A stretch of DNA of 39,742 nt from Bacteroidota bacterium. GTDB lineage: Bacteria; Bacteroidota; Ignavibacteria; Palsa-1295. The DNA lies in assembly GCA_021324685.1 (NCBI GenBank), contig JAJPIQ010000042.1, forward strand, positions 1 through 39,742. The letters run 5' to 3'. Within the stretch, counting starts at the first letter, position 1; every line of letters starts with the position of its first letter. A program made the translations under genes and the position numbers. This document shows positions 31,823 to 39,742 of this stretch, one piece after another. Below the pieces are notes generated by a model. The model saw nothing but the letters and a program-made list of their open reading frames with translations. It made no database searches and was not told the DNA's origin.

Positions 31823-32425
31823 ATGGCACCGGAAAAGAAAGATATACTGCTGGAAGGCCATGAAGCCGACGGCATCCAGGAATACGATAATGCGCTGCCC
31901 AAATGGTGGCTCTACGGATTTTACCTTACGATCGTGCTCGGAGCGATCTATCTCTTTTATTACCACGTCTGGGACGGCGGCGATTGGAACTTCCTTTGGT
32001 TCGGGCCGCGGGGCGAAGTCGCGGAATATGCGGAGGAAATGTCGCATGTCAAATCCACGGCCGGCGCCGCAAAGGACTTCTCGACCTGGGTCCCGCGGAC
32101 CGATGCCGCGTCGCTGAAAATCGGGGAGACGATCTTTCAGCAAAAGAACCTTTGCTTTACCTGCCACCGGCCGGACCTGGGAGGGCTCGTCGGACCGAAC
32201 CTCACGGACGACTACTGGTTGCACGGCGGAAAATTCCAGGACATCCTGGCCGACATTTCCCACGGATACCCCGAAAAGGGGATGCTGAAATTCGGGAACG
32301 GAAATGTGCTTTCGGACGAAGAGCTGCTCGATGTGGCTTCGTACGTCGTTTCGAAGCATGGCTCGAACCCTCCGAACCCGAAGCCGATCGACCCTGCGCG
32401 CGATGTTTTATTCAAACCCGAATAA
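31823..32425 (+). CDS. ccoP: CcoP, cytochrome c subunit of the cbb3 oxidase, single-heme form
   Basis: 200 residues. The N-terminus has the CcoP signature (DGIQEYDNALPKWWLYGFYLTI) leading into the membrane helix at about 27-47. A single cytochrome c domain follows, with CFTCH at 111-115 and a Met in KGMLKFG. Classical CcoP has about 300 residues and two c-hemes; here the second domain is absent and no second CxxCH exists. Short one-heme CcoP is known from Bacteroidota and some others. The subunit feeds electrons from soluble or tethered cytochromes into CcoO. Confidence 0.93.
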   Translation: MAPEKKDILLEGHEADGIQEYDNALPKWWLYGFYLTIVLGAIYLFYYHVWDGGDWNFLWFGPRGEVAEYAEEMSHVKSTAGAAKDFSTWVPRTDAASLKIGETIFQQKNLCFTCHRPDLGGLVGPNLTDDYWLHGGKFQDILADISHGYPEKGMLKFGNGNVLSDEELLDVASYVVSKHGSNPPNPKPIDPARDVLFKPE

Positions 32426-32436
32426 TCACTTCCTGA

Positions 32437-32457
32437 CCCCGCCTTGAAACGGCGGGG
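32437..32457 (+). other. GC-rich hairpin between ccoP and ccoG
   Basis: CCCCGCC at 32437-32443 pairs perfectly with GGCGGGG at 32451-32457 around a 7-nt loop. No T-run follows, so it is not a standard terminator. It sits between the structural genes and the assembly genes ccoGH and may stabilise the upstream mRNA or lower read-through. Confidence 0.5.
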
Positions 32458-32465
32458 ACTAGTTC

Positions 32466-33935
32466 ATGTCATTACTCGATCTCGATGTGATTCAGGATGA
32501 GGAGCGAAGCATCGCCGACGATGCTTTTCGGGCGCAGCTTGCCAGCGTCGCGCCGGATGGGCGGCGTAAATGGATCTATGCGAAACAACCGCGTGGAACG
32601 TTTTACAGATGGCGGACCACCCTCTCGGTCTTCCTGCTGGCGTTCCTCGCGTTCGCTCCGTTCGTAACGGTCGGCGGCCAGCAATTTCTCCTGTTCGATA
32701 TTCTGGACCGGAAGTTCGTCCTCTTTGGCTATCCGCTCTGGCCGGAGGATTTTTACCTGGTCGTCGTGCTCTTTCTTACGGGCCTTGTTTCCATCGTTCT
32801 GTTTACAGCGGTGCTGGGAAGGATCTGGTGCGGGTGGCTCTGTCCGCAAACGGTCTTTATGGAGATGGTCTTTCGAAAGATCGAATGGTGGATCGATGGT
32901 CCTCCGGGAACGCAGCATACCCGCCATCGCGGTCCCTGGAACTTCGATCGCCTCTGGCGTTTCGCTACAAAGCAGTCCATCTTCTTTGCGATCTCGTTTG
33001 CGATCGCCAATATCTTTCTTGCCTATGTCGTCTCGAGCGATACCCTTCGCGGCTACATCGAAGAAGGGCCGGCGGGACATGCGGCGCTATTCCTTTCTTT
33101 GGTAACGTTCACGATCGTATTTTATCTCGTCTTCGCGCGATTTCGAGAGCAGGCGTGCCTGGTGGCGTGTCCCTACGGGCGTTTTATGTCGGCGCTGGTC
33201 GACGATAATACCGTAACGATCACCTACGATACCAAGCGTGGGGAACCGCGCGGAAAATGGCGGAAGAACGATCCACGCTCGGCCGTGATCGATCGGCAGC
33301 CATCCGCGGTCGCGGCGGATCTCGGCGATTGCATCGACTGTCATCAATGCGTCGTTGTCTGTCCGACCGGGATCGATATTCGGAACGGGATCCAACTCGA
33401 GTGCGTCGCGTGCACGGCGTGTATCGATGCCTGCGATGAGGTCATGGAGAAAGTAAAGCTCCCCAAAGGGCTGATTCGGTACACGAGCGCGAATGCGATC
33501 CAGTCCGGACTCAAAAAATGGTTTACGCCGCGCGTCAAAGGCTATAGCGCGATCTGGGGGGGATTAGTCGTTATTACCAGTACATTATTCATTGCCCGCT
33601 CCGATCTTGCGGTGAACATCCTTCGTTCGCCCGGTACGACGTGGACCGTGACCGCCAATGGGAGCGCCAATTTTTACGATGCCGAAATTATCAATAAAAG
33701 TGGGAGCGATCTTCCGATCGTATTGAACGTCGAGCACCCATCGAAGGCGACCCTCACAACGCTCGGGCTCGCAACGTACGTGAAAGCGGGCGAGATTGCG
33801 AAAGGACGGTTCATCGTTACGATCCCGGCAAGTATTGCAGGCACGGGGACGCAACATAACATCGATATCACGATCGACGCGGTCTCGAACGGAAAAGTCA
33901 TTAAGCAAATACGAACAGAATTCCTGACGCCGTAA
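32466..33935 (+). CDS. ccoG: CcoG (FixG/RdxA), cbb3 oxidase accessory iron-sulfur protein
   Basis: 489 residues, with about five membrane helices in the first two thirds and a polyferredoxin motif. The clusters CIDCHQCVVVCP and CVACTACIDACD (about residues 285-325) bind two [4Fe-4S] centres. A membrane-proximal RIWCGWLCPQTVFME motif near 115-130 is typical for the family. The C-terminal 120 residues form a periplasmic Ig-like domain. CcoG is a copper reductase that helps supply Cu(I) to the oxidase. It begins 40 nt after ccoP. Confidence 0.95.
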   Translation: MSLLDLDVIQDEERSIADDAFRAQLASVAPDGRRKWIYAKQPRGTFYRWRTTLSVFLLAFLAFAPFVTVGGQQFLLFDILDRKFVLFGYPLWPEDFYLVVVLFLTGLVSIVLFTAVLGRIWCGWLCPQTVFMEMVFRKIEWWIDGPPGTQHTRHRGPWNFDRLWRFATKQSIFFAISFAIANIFLAYVVSSDTLRGYIEEGPAGHAALFLSLVTFTIVFYLVFARFREQACLVACPYGRFMSALVDDNTVTITYDTKRGEPRGKWRKNDPRSAVIDRQPSAVAADLGDCIDCHQCVVVCPTGIDIRNGIQLECVACTACIDACDEVMEKVKLPKGLIRYTSANAIQSGLKKWFTPRVKGYSAIWGGLVVITSTLFIARSDLAVNILRSPGTTWTVTANGSANFYDAEIINKSGSDLPIVLNVEHPSKATLTTLGLATYVKAGEIAKGRFIVTIPASIAGTGTQHNIDITIDAVSNGKVIKQIRTEFLTP

Positions 33936-33978
33936 TGGCGCTGGGAATTATCCTGATAGCATAAGGAAGGAATGTACG

Positions 33979-34428
33979 ATGAAACGAAACTGGGGATGGG
34001 GCATGATGATCGCTCTGGCGGTCTTTATCGGCGGCTCAATGGTCTGGGCGGTCTATGCCTTCTCGCACGATGTCGACCTGGTCCGGTCCGACTATTATGA
34101 ATCCAGCCTGAAATACGATGAAACGATGGCGGCGCGCCTCCGGGCGGAACGATTGAACGCCTCGGCTTCGATCGACTTCGATCGCTCGGATCACGTATTC
34201 GTGGTCCGGATTCCGCAGTCGCAGGCGGCGGGTGCGGTGGGAACAATTACGCTGTACCGGCCGAACGCCTCCTCCCAGGACCGGACCTTACCGCTCGCGT
34301 TTCGGCCCGATGGCACGATGACGATCCCGGCGGCAGGATTCAGCCCGGGGATCTGGGAACTAACGGCGAACTGGACCTACGCCGGCAACGCCTATCAATT
34401 ACTCGCGACTCGAAGGATCGGAGCATGA
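33979..34428 (+). CDS. ccoH: CcoH/FixH-like cbb3 assembly protein
   Basis: 149 residues. One N-terminal membrane helix (about 6-27) in the family setting NWGWGMMIALAVFIGGSM is followed by SDYYESSLKYDE, the conserved FixH stretch, and a periplasmic beta-rich domain. It is required for stable assembly of the oxidase. It follows ccoG by 43 nt with an AGGAAGGAA ribosome site. The stop overlaps the start of the next gene. Confidence 0.9.
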   Translation: MKRNWGWGMMIALAVFIGGSMVWAVYAFSHDVDLVRSDYYESSLKYDETMAARLRAERLNASASIDFDRSDHVFVVRIPQSQAAGAVGTITLYRPNASSQDRTLPLAFRPDGTMTIPAAGFSPGIWELTANWTYAGNAYQLLATRRIGA

Positions 34429-35150
34429 TCGCGATCCTCACAGGATTTCTTCTGGGGTTGGGTGGAAGCCTGCACTGCGTCGGCATGTGCGGGCCGATCG
34501 CGATCGCGCTTCCGAATTCTGGACTGCCGGACTCGGGGAAACGGAGCCCGTGGAGGAACATCGCTCAGGATAAGATGGCGTACCAATTCGGGCGCGTGAT
34601 CACCTATACCCTGCTTGGAGCTTTGATCGGCGTGGCTGGAAGTTATATTTCCCTTGCGGGCTATAGCAAAGTCCTTTCGATCGTTTGCGCCGTAGTGATG
34701 ATCGCATTTGTCAGCGCGCAAGTACTCTGGAAGCGAGAACTTATTTCCGGACGCGCCATCGAGCGCACGATAGGCGTTATAAAACGAGCGCTCGCATCGT
34801 TGCTCGGGAAACACGGAACGCTGACCCATTTCGGCATAGGACTTTTGAACGGGTTGTTGCCCTGCGGCCTGGTAACGGCGGCGCTGATCGGTGCGCTCGG
34901 AATGGCTGGAGTACTCAGCGGCTCGATGTTTATGTTCGCCTTCGGTCTTGGAACGGTCCCGCTCATGAGTATGGTGGCACTCGGCGGTTCGCAGGTATCG
35001 TGCAGGATAAAAAATCGCCTGCGTTATGCGGGCCCCCTGATCGGCCTTACCGTTGCCCTGCTACTCCTGATCCGCGGAATGGCAATGGAGCAGCGCACAA
35101 GCCTCCCGTCCGGACACGCAGTCGAATGCGTCTCCGACTGCTGTCCCTGA
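34425..35150 (+). CDS. SafE/TauE-like (DsbD_2-type) membrane protein of the cco operon
   Basis: 241 residues with six or seven membrane helices. The opening GFLLGLGGSLHCVGMCGPIAIALP (a His-Cys-x-x-Met-Cys-Gly motif) and the later GLLPCGLV repeat it in inverted topology, as in the sulfite exporter/UreH-like DsbD_2 family commonly found after ccoH. A Cys-rich tail (ECVSDCCP) ends the protein. It likely acts in copper delivery or thiol-redox transfer during cbb3 oxidase maturation rather than sulfite export. Its start overlaps the ccoH stop (ATGA). It is convergent with the response-regulator gene, with 21 nt between stops and no clear terminator. Confidence 0.85.
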   Translation: MIAILTGFLLGLGGSLHCVGMCGPIAIALPNSGLPDSGKRSPWRNIAQDKMAYQFGRVITYTLLGALIGVAGSYISLAGYSKVLSIVCAVVMIAFVSAQVLWKRELISGRAIERTIGVIKRALASLLGKHGTLTHFGIGLLNGLLPCGLVTAALIGALGMAGVLSGSMFMFAFGLGTVPLMSMVALGGSQVSCRIKNRLRYAGPLIGLTVALLLLIRGMAMEQRTSLPSGHAVECVSDCCP

Positions 35151-35171
35151 ATTCCCGGATCTATTGCCGGA

Positions 35172-36620
35172 CTATTCTTTTTCGGAGTGTTTGGCCGTCG
35201 GCAGCTTCGCGTAGAGCGTCGGTTTCGAAATCCCCAGGATCCGTGCGGCTTCGGTGCGATTGCCATGTACGGCATCGAGCACGCGATGGATATGTTCCCG
35301 TTCGACCTCGGCGAGGGAACGGTTCCATTCGTAATGAGCGCCGGAACTGACGTGCTCTGAATTCCTCGGCAGGACCGACTCTTCGATCACGTCCGATTTC
35401 GAAAGCACGACCGCGCGCGTCAGTACGTTCTCCAATTCGCGGACATTGCCCGACCAGTCGTGCTTCTGGATCCGTTCCATGGACGGGTCGCTGATCTTGA
35501 AGACTTTCGTATGCAGTTCTTCGTTGATCCGGCGGAGCAGGCTGGTGACCAGGATCGGAATATCTTCTTTTCGTTCGCGGAGCGGAGGTGCTTTGATGGA
35601 AACGACGTTCAAGCGGTAATAAAGGTCTTCCCGGAAGCGGCCCTCTTCGACCTCTTTCTTGAGATCGCGGTTTGTCGCGGCAATAATGCGGGCGTTCATG
35701 GGAAGCGTTTTTTCTCCGCCCACGCGCTCGAATTCGCGCTCCTGGAGGACGCGCAGGAGTTTCACCTGTAACGTCGGAGAAATTTCGCCGATTTCATCGA
35801 GGAAAATTGTTCCACCGCGAGCCAACTCGAATTTCCCCCGCTTATCCGACGTGGCGCCGGTGAAGGAGCCTTTCATGTGGCCGAATAGCTCGGACTCGAG
35901 CAGCGTTTCGGCCAGGGCCGTGCAGTTGACCGCGATGAACGGCTCGTCCCGCCACGGGGAATTAAAGTGGATCGCCCTCGCAATGAGTTCCTTCCCGGTT
36001 CCCGATTCGCCCTCGATGAGTACTGTGACGCGCGAGCGGGTGACGCTGCCGATCGTTTTATAAATTTCGATCATCTGCGGGCTGCGCCCCACGAGGATGT
36101 TCTCGAGTTTGTACTCTTCGGCCTCGTTCTTTTTCAGCATATCGAGCTGCTCGGAGAGCTGCTGCGTCTCGATCAGGCGCGTCAGGATCTTTTTCAGACG
36201 TTCCAGGTCGATCGGTTTCGTCAGGTAATCGTAGGCCCCCTGCTGCATGGCTTTGACGGTCGTTGGCATATCGTCCTGCCCGGTCATGAGCAGAATGTTG
36301 ATATGCGGCGCGAATTCCTGCACTTTGGCCTGCAGTTCCAGACCGGACATGCCGGGCATGTAGATGTCCGTCAGGATGATCTCCGGTTGATCGACCTGCA
36401 CGGCCAGCAAGCCTTCGTTGGCATTTGCGGCGGTTGTGACGGCGAATCCTTCGCGCGTCAGAAATCGCTCGAGTGTTCGGCGAGCCGTCGCATCGTCATC
36501 GATGACGAGAATTCGTCGAGAGGTCTGAGGTCGATGGGGAGTGAGGGTCGAATGGTCCGGCGCAAGTTGCTCGGCCGGATGGCCATTCGTGTCGGGGAGG
36601 GTCATTACATGTTCTTCCAC
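35172..36620 (-). CDS. NtrC-family sigma-54-dependent response regulator
   Basis: 482 residues from ATG 36620; ATG 36605 is an alternative. The receiver domain (about 36-150) has Asp41-43 and the phosphorylated Asp85 in ILTDIYMPG. The AAA+ domain has Walker A GESGTGKE (204-211), Walker B FLDEIGE (273-279) and the sigma-54 contact loop, here GSFTGA (251-256) instead of the usual GAFTGA. The C-terminus is a Fis-type helix-turn-helix (NRTEAARILGISKPTLYAK). It drives transcription from -24/-12 promoters. It starts 4 nt after the kinase stop, forming a two-component pair in an operon with hemN. The targets are not visible; the cbb3 genes next door are a reasonable guess. Confidence 0.95.
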   Translation of the reverse strand: MEEHVMTLPDTNGHPAEQLAPDHSTLTPHRPQTSRRILVIDDDATARRTLERFLTREGFAVTTAANANEGLLAVQVDQPEIILTDIYMPGMSGLELQAKVQEFAPHINILLMTGQDDMPTTVKAMQQGAYDYLTKPIDLERLKKILTRLIETQQLSEQLDMLKKNEAEEYKLENILVGRSPQMIEIYKTIGSVTRSRVTVLIEGESGTGKELIARAIHFNSPWRDEPFIAVNCTALAETLLESELFGHMKGSFTGATSDKRGKFELARGGTIFLDEIGEISPTLQVKLLRVLQEREFERVGGEKTLPMNARIIAATNRDLKKEVEEGRFREDLYYRLNVVSIKAPPLRERKEDIPILVTSLLRRINEELHTKVFKISDPSMERIQKHDWSGNVRELENVLTRAVVLSKSDVIEESVLPRNSEHVSSGAHYEWNRSLAEVEREHIHRVLDAVHGNRTEAARILGISKPTLYAKLPTAKHSEKE

Positions 36621-36624
36621 AGTG

Positions 36625-37833
36625 TTATGCTGGTAATGCTACAGTGAAAATGGTCGTAAAGGGAGGTTCTACGGCCGGCTGAATATCGAGTACGCCATGG
36701 TGCTGGCGCACAATCTTGGCGCTCGTGGCAAGACCAAGTCCAAGTCCCTGCGGCTTCGTGGTAAAAAAAGGTCGAAAGAGATTTTTGCGAATTTCTTCAG
36801 CGATGGGCGGACCGCTGTTGGACACTTCGAACATAATGACGCGACCGGACGAGCTGATCGAGTGCCAGATCGGGTCTTCCTTTAATTTAGCACGGACTTC
36901 GACGACCCGCTGATCGCTTTGCTCGGCGGCTTCGATCGCATTCTGAACGAGGTTCAGCATCACCTGCTTCATCTGGTCCGGGTCGAAGCGTCCGGTCAAT
37001 TTTTCGTGATCTAAGCGGACGTTGAGCTCGACGTCGTGCTGATGCGATTGAAAAATCAGCAATTCCTCTAATTCCTGAAGGAACTCCGCTAACAGCACCC
37101 GCTCGTATTTCAGGTCGATATTTCGGGCGTACGTCAATACATTTTTCACGAGCCCTTCGAGGCGGCGCGCTTCGCGGCTGATAAGATGGATCGATTCGCG
37201 TTCCTCTTCGGTCCATCGGCCGGTCGAACTCGGGTCCGCGGCCGCCGATTCGAGCATGTAGATATTCATCGCAATTCCATTTAAAGGATTGCGGATCTCA
37301 TGGACGAGCGTGGCAACGCTTTCGCCGATCGCCGAGAGTTTTTCTCCCTGGATGATTTGATTCTCGAGCCGTTTCCGATCGGTGAGGTCGACTTCGACGC
37401 CCAGGAACCCGATCCGTTCGCCTTCCTCCGAAAAAATCGAAGAAATAGTCAGGAAGCAATTTTTTTCTGTCCCGTCTTTACAACGGTTGACGATCTCGCC
37501 TTTCCACTCGCCGTTTTCACGGAGCGATTTCCACATGCTCTCGTAAAATTCCTGCGTCGAATATTTCGAGCGCAAAAATCCGGTACGCTGTCCGACCGCT
37601 TCCTCGTGAGCGTACCCGAACATGCGGACGAAGGCATCGTTGACGATCTTGATAACCCCTTTCGGGTCCGTAAGCAGCATACCGTCCGAGGCATGCTCGA
37701 AGGCGAAACGGAGTAAGGCCGGCGTGTGAGGCATAGAAGGAATATCGGATTCGTAGCGGTCCAAAAAGCCAGCATGAGGCTGGCCCAAGCCACTAATCAC
37801 CAAACACGCATCCGGATATTTCACTCCGCTCAT
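36625..37833 (-). CDS. Cytosolic PAS-domain sensor histidine kinase
   Basis: 402 residues from ATG 37833; ATG 37734 (MPHTPALLRF) would give a shorter form. There is no membrane helix, so it senses a cytoplasmic signal. One PAS domain covers about residues 40-150 (ASDGMLLTDPKGVIKIVNDAFVRMFGY), followed by the dimerisation helix with the phospho-accepting His178 in LVHEIRNPLNG. The ATPase domain has QNAIEAA (N box) and GLGLGLA (G box). The kinase-regulator pair resembles NtrB/NtrC or AtoS/AtoC arrangements. No heme-binding His is evident in the PAS domain, so the ligand is unknown. It starts 14 nt after hemN. Confidence 0.92.
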   Translation of the reverse strand: MSGVKYPDACLVISGLGQPHAGFLDRYESDIPSMPHTPALLRFAFEHASDGMLLTDPKGVIKIVNDAFVRMFGYAHEEAVGQRTGFLRSKYSTQEFYESMWKSLRENGEWKGEIVNRCKDGTEKNCFLTISSIFSEEGERIGFLGVEVDLTDRKRLENQIIQGEKLSAIGESVATLVHEIRNPLNGIAMNIYMLESAAADPSSTGRWTEEERESIHLISREARRLEGLVKNVLTYARNIDLKYERVLLAEFLQELEELLIFQSHQHDVELNVRLDHEKLTGRFDPDQMKQVMLNLVQNAIEAAEQSDQRVVEVRAKLKEDPIWHSISSSGRVIMFEVSNSGPPIAEEIRKNLFRPFFTTKPQGLGLGLATSAKIVRQHHGVLDIQPAVEPPFTTIFTVALPA

Positions 37834-37847
37834 GCTCTTACCTATTC

Positions 37848-39296
37848 TTAGATCGCCCTTGAATAAACCTGTTTTTCATCATGCGTTCGTGCATAGGCGT
37901 CGAAGGCGACGCCGATATTCCTCAGAAAAAACCGCCCTCGATCGGTGACCTCGAGCGTATCTTCATAAAAATCGAGAAGGCCGTCCTGAGCGAGTGGCCG
38001 TAAATTCTTCATTTCCTGCTCGAAATATCGGTCGAAGTCATCGCCGAAGAGCCGGGCATACTCGGCTTTGTCGACCGATAAATTGCACATCAACTGCATG
38101 ATCGTGTACTCTCGCCGGCTGTCGTCTGCGGTTAATTCGTATCCTTTTTCCACGGGCAGGCGGCCTTCATCGAGCAGCCGATAGTACTCCGGCAATTCCT
38201 TTACGTTCTGCGCAAAAATATTTTCGATCCGGCCGATGGCCGACATTCCGAAGGCCAGCAGGTCTTTGCCCGCGAGTGTCGAGTATCCCTGGAAGTTGCG
38301 CTGCAACGTCCGGTTTCGCTGGGCTGCAAAGAGCGTGTCCGACGGTTTTGCGAAATGGTCCATGCCCAGGTATGCATAGCCGGCGTTGGTCAGCGTTTCG
38401 ATCGAAAGTTCCAATAGCGCGACTTTCGAACTGGGCGTGGGCAACGTTTCGAGGGAGATCAGCTTTTGGTGCGGCTTGATCCAGGGAACGTATGCGAAAT
38501 TATAGACCGCGATCCGGTCGGGAACGATCTCTGTGACGGCCCGCAGCGTATGCACAAAGCTCTCGTTCGTTTGATAGGGAAGTCCGTAGATCAGGTCCAG
38601 ATTGATCGAGGAGATCCCGGCCTCGCGGCACCACGCGATCGCCTGCTCGGTCAGGTCCCGGGGCTGGACGCGATTGATCGAGACCTGGACGTCCGCATCG
38701 AAATCCTGCACGCCGATGCTGGCGCGATTGAAGCCGACCGTTCGCATGGCATGTACGTGCTCCTCGGTCAGGCCGCGGGGATCGATCTCGATCGAAATCT
38801 CCGCCTCCGGCGAAAAATCGAACGTCTGGCGAAGGTGCTGGCCCAGCGATAAAATTTCCCACGGCGTTAAATGCGTCGGGCTTCCGCCGCCCCAGTGCAT
38901 TTGAACGACGACCGGCTTTTCTTCGAAGCTTTCGGCGGCAAGCGAGATCTCGCGTTTCAGGTACGTCAGGTATTCCGAGATCTTATCGCGGTTGTTCGAG
39001 ATCACCATCGTGCACCCGCAGAAAAAACAGAGCGTATCGCAAAATGGCAGGTGAACATAGATCGATAGTTCCGGACGCGCGCCGCCCAGATGTTCGATCT
39101 GCTGAAAGTACCGGCTGAAATCGAAGTTCGAAGAGAATTGCGTTGCCGGCGGATAGCTCGTATATCGCGGAGCGGCGACGTCGTACTGTTCGAGCAGCGG
39201 CAAAAGATCGTTCCGCTTCGGCTGCGCGACCGCCGGCGGCGCCTTTTTCAGGCGCTCGCTTCGTTTCATCGGTTTGTGCGGGGCGAGATTTTGCAT
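37848..39296 (-). CDS. hemN: Oxygen-independent coproporphyrinogen III oxidase
   Basis: 482 residues, a radical-SAM enzyme converting coproporphyrinogen III to protoporphyrinogen IX without oxygen, as needed for heme under low oxygen. The [4Fe-4S] motif is Cys86-x3-Cys90-x2-Cys93 with a following Cys95 (FCDTLCFFCGC), as in HemN proper; HemW and HutW proteins differ. The N-terminal RYTSYPPATQF stretch and the C-terminal RRE-YTIMQLMCN part confirm the family. It has about 25 extra N-terminal residues compared with E. coli. It lies between the cluster-repair gene (8 nt) and the kinase gene, so heme supply is tied to the regulatory operon. Confidence 0.95.
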   Translation of the reverse strand: MQNLAPHKPMKRSERLKKAPPAVAQPKRNDLLPLLEQYDVAAPRYTSYPPATQFSSNFDFSRYFQQIEHLGGARPELSIYVHLPFCDTLCFFCGCTMVISNNRDKISEYLTYLKREISLAAESFEEKPVVVQMHWGGGSPTHLTPWEILSLGQHLRQTFDFSPEAEISIEIDPRGLTEEHVHAMRTVGFNRASIGVQDFDADVQVSINRVQPRDLTEQAIAWCREAGISSINLDLIYGLPYQTNESFVHTLRAVTEIVPDRIAVYNFAYVPWIKPHQKLISLETLPTPSSKVALLELSIETLTNAGYAYLGMDHFAKPSDTLFAAQRNRTLQRNFQGYSTLAGKDLLAFGMSAIGRIENIFAQNVKELPEYYRLLDEGRLPVEKGYELTADDSRREYTIMQLMCNLSVDKAEYARLFGDDFDRYFEQEMKNLRPLAQDGLLDFYEDTLEVTDRGRFFLRNIGVAFDAYARTHDEKQVYSRAI

Positions 39297-39304
39297 CGAA
39301 TGTT

Positions 39305-39742
39305 TTAGTGGTTCATGATGACCGCTCGTGCCGGGAGCGTTTGGCGCTCCGTGATCGGCATGCCCGTTCGTTTATCGAACTCCTGCTCCAGCAAGACCGC
39401 GCGCGGAAACAGCATATTATTCTCCAGGTGGATATGCTGGTGAAGATCGTTCACGAATGCCGCGATCCCTTTTATGACCCCATGCATCAGCGGGTCGGAC
39501 TCCATCGGGACCGTGAAGTCCGAAAGCAAAGCGCGAATTTTTGCAAAAATTTGATTGATCTCGAAGTGGTCCTCCTGCATTCGGACGATCGGTCCCTCGA
39601 TCGCAACGAACGGGGCCAGCGGACGCCGGCGCGAGAATTCATACGCCGAGGCCATCGACTTTATATACGGAAAGAGTATCATCTCCTCTTTCCGCATGTG
39701 CTGCTCGATCTCGTGTGCCGCCCGCTCGAAAAGGAATAAGAC
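39305..39742 (-). CDS. ytfE: Iron-sulfur cluster repair di-iron protein (RIC/YtfE/ScdA), 5' end outside window
   Basis: The frame is open to the right window edge, so the N-terminus is missing; 145 residues are visible. They begin VLFLFERAAHEIEQHMRKEE and carry the hemerythrin-like metal ligands: HEIEQHMRKEE, later MQEDHFEINQ and LHQHIHLENNMLFP, each giving His and Glu residues for a non-heme di-iron site. YtfE/ScdA (RIC) proteins restore iron-sulfur clusters damaged by nitric oxide or peroxide. It is the first visible gene of an operon with hemN, the kinase and the response regulator, pointing to nitrosative or low-oxygen stress. Confidence 0.93.
   Translation of the reverse strand, partial: VLFLFERAAHEIEQHMRKEEMILFPYIKSMASAYEFSRRRPLAPFVAIEGPIVRMQEDHFEINQIFAKIRALLSDFTVPMESDPLMHGVIKGIAAFVNDLHQHIHLENNMLFPRAVLLEQEFDKRTGMPITERQTLPARAVIMNH

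Overview
The window looks like chromosomal DNA of a free-living, respiring Gram-negative bacterium of the Bacteroidota/Chlorobi side of the tree (Ignavibacteria- or Kapabacteria-like). The signs are a fused cbb3 oxidase subunit CcoN-CcoO, a small conserved protein at 12.4 kb that is typical of Bacteroidota and usually mislabelled 'ABC transporter ATPase', and outer-membrane beta-barrel proteins ending in aromatic residues. The placement is an inference from gene content; no rRNA or marker-gene comparison was possible.

The window has two parts. Positions 1 to about 9.0 kb are visibly more AT-rich and hold an accessory, defence-like region. It contains the 5' end of an unknown gene (1-188, minus), a decayed restriction-modification gene (490-1489, minus), a small zinc-ribbon ORF, and a compact four-gene plus-strand operon (2211-7537). 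The operon encodes a DUF4338/DruA-like protein, a Ser/Thr-kinase-like domain fused to an ORC/CDC6-type P-loop ATPase, an unrecognised alpha/beta protein, and a RusA-type Holliday-junction resolvase with an intact catalytic tetrad and an extra C-terminal half. A membrane-tailed protein of unknown function faces it (7564-8535, minus). This part ends at the 3' end of a tRNA-Gln gene (9071-9142, minus), which is the usual orientation for a tRNA-anchored island. The four-gene set matches no named defence system I know and is the main candidate for something new.

From 9.2 kb on the DNA is GC-richer and carries chromosomal genes: a GT-C membrane glycosyltransferase, clpX, two small conserved proteins and glmS. 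From 15.5 to 34.5 kb lies a large respiratory cluster. It holds two Cyc2-like outer-membrane cytochrome-porins, a periplasmic monoheme cytochrome, a Rieske protein with a cytochrome b carrying a fused cytochrome c, a cupredoxin-like protein, a diheme cytochrome c, a lipoprotein cytochrome c, and a complete cbb3 oxidase locus (ccoI, ccoS, ccoNO, ccoQ, ccoP, ccoG, ccoH, and a SafE/TauE-like membrane protein). Read together, this could carry electrons from an extracellular or outer-membrane donor through periplasmic cytochromes to the bc complex and the high-affinity oxidase; the donor is not shown by the sequence.

Two unrelated sets sit inside the respiratory region: an OsmC protein, a DUF2892 protein and tryptophanase (19.2-21.4 kb), and a 'mobile mystery protein' A/B pair (XRE regulator plus Fic protein, 21.8-22.9 kb). 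The Fic gene is preceded by a 25-nt tandem repeat that creates two tiny coupled reading frames. At the right end, on the minus strand, an iron-sulfur-cluster-repair hemerythrin protein (cut by the window edge), hemN, a cytosolic PAS histidine kinase and a sigma-54 response regulator form one apparent operon, consistent with control of low-oxygen or nitrosative-stress respiration.
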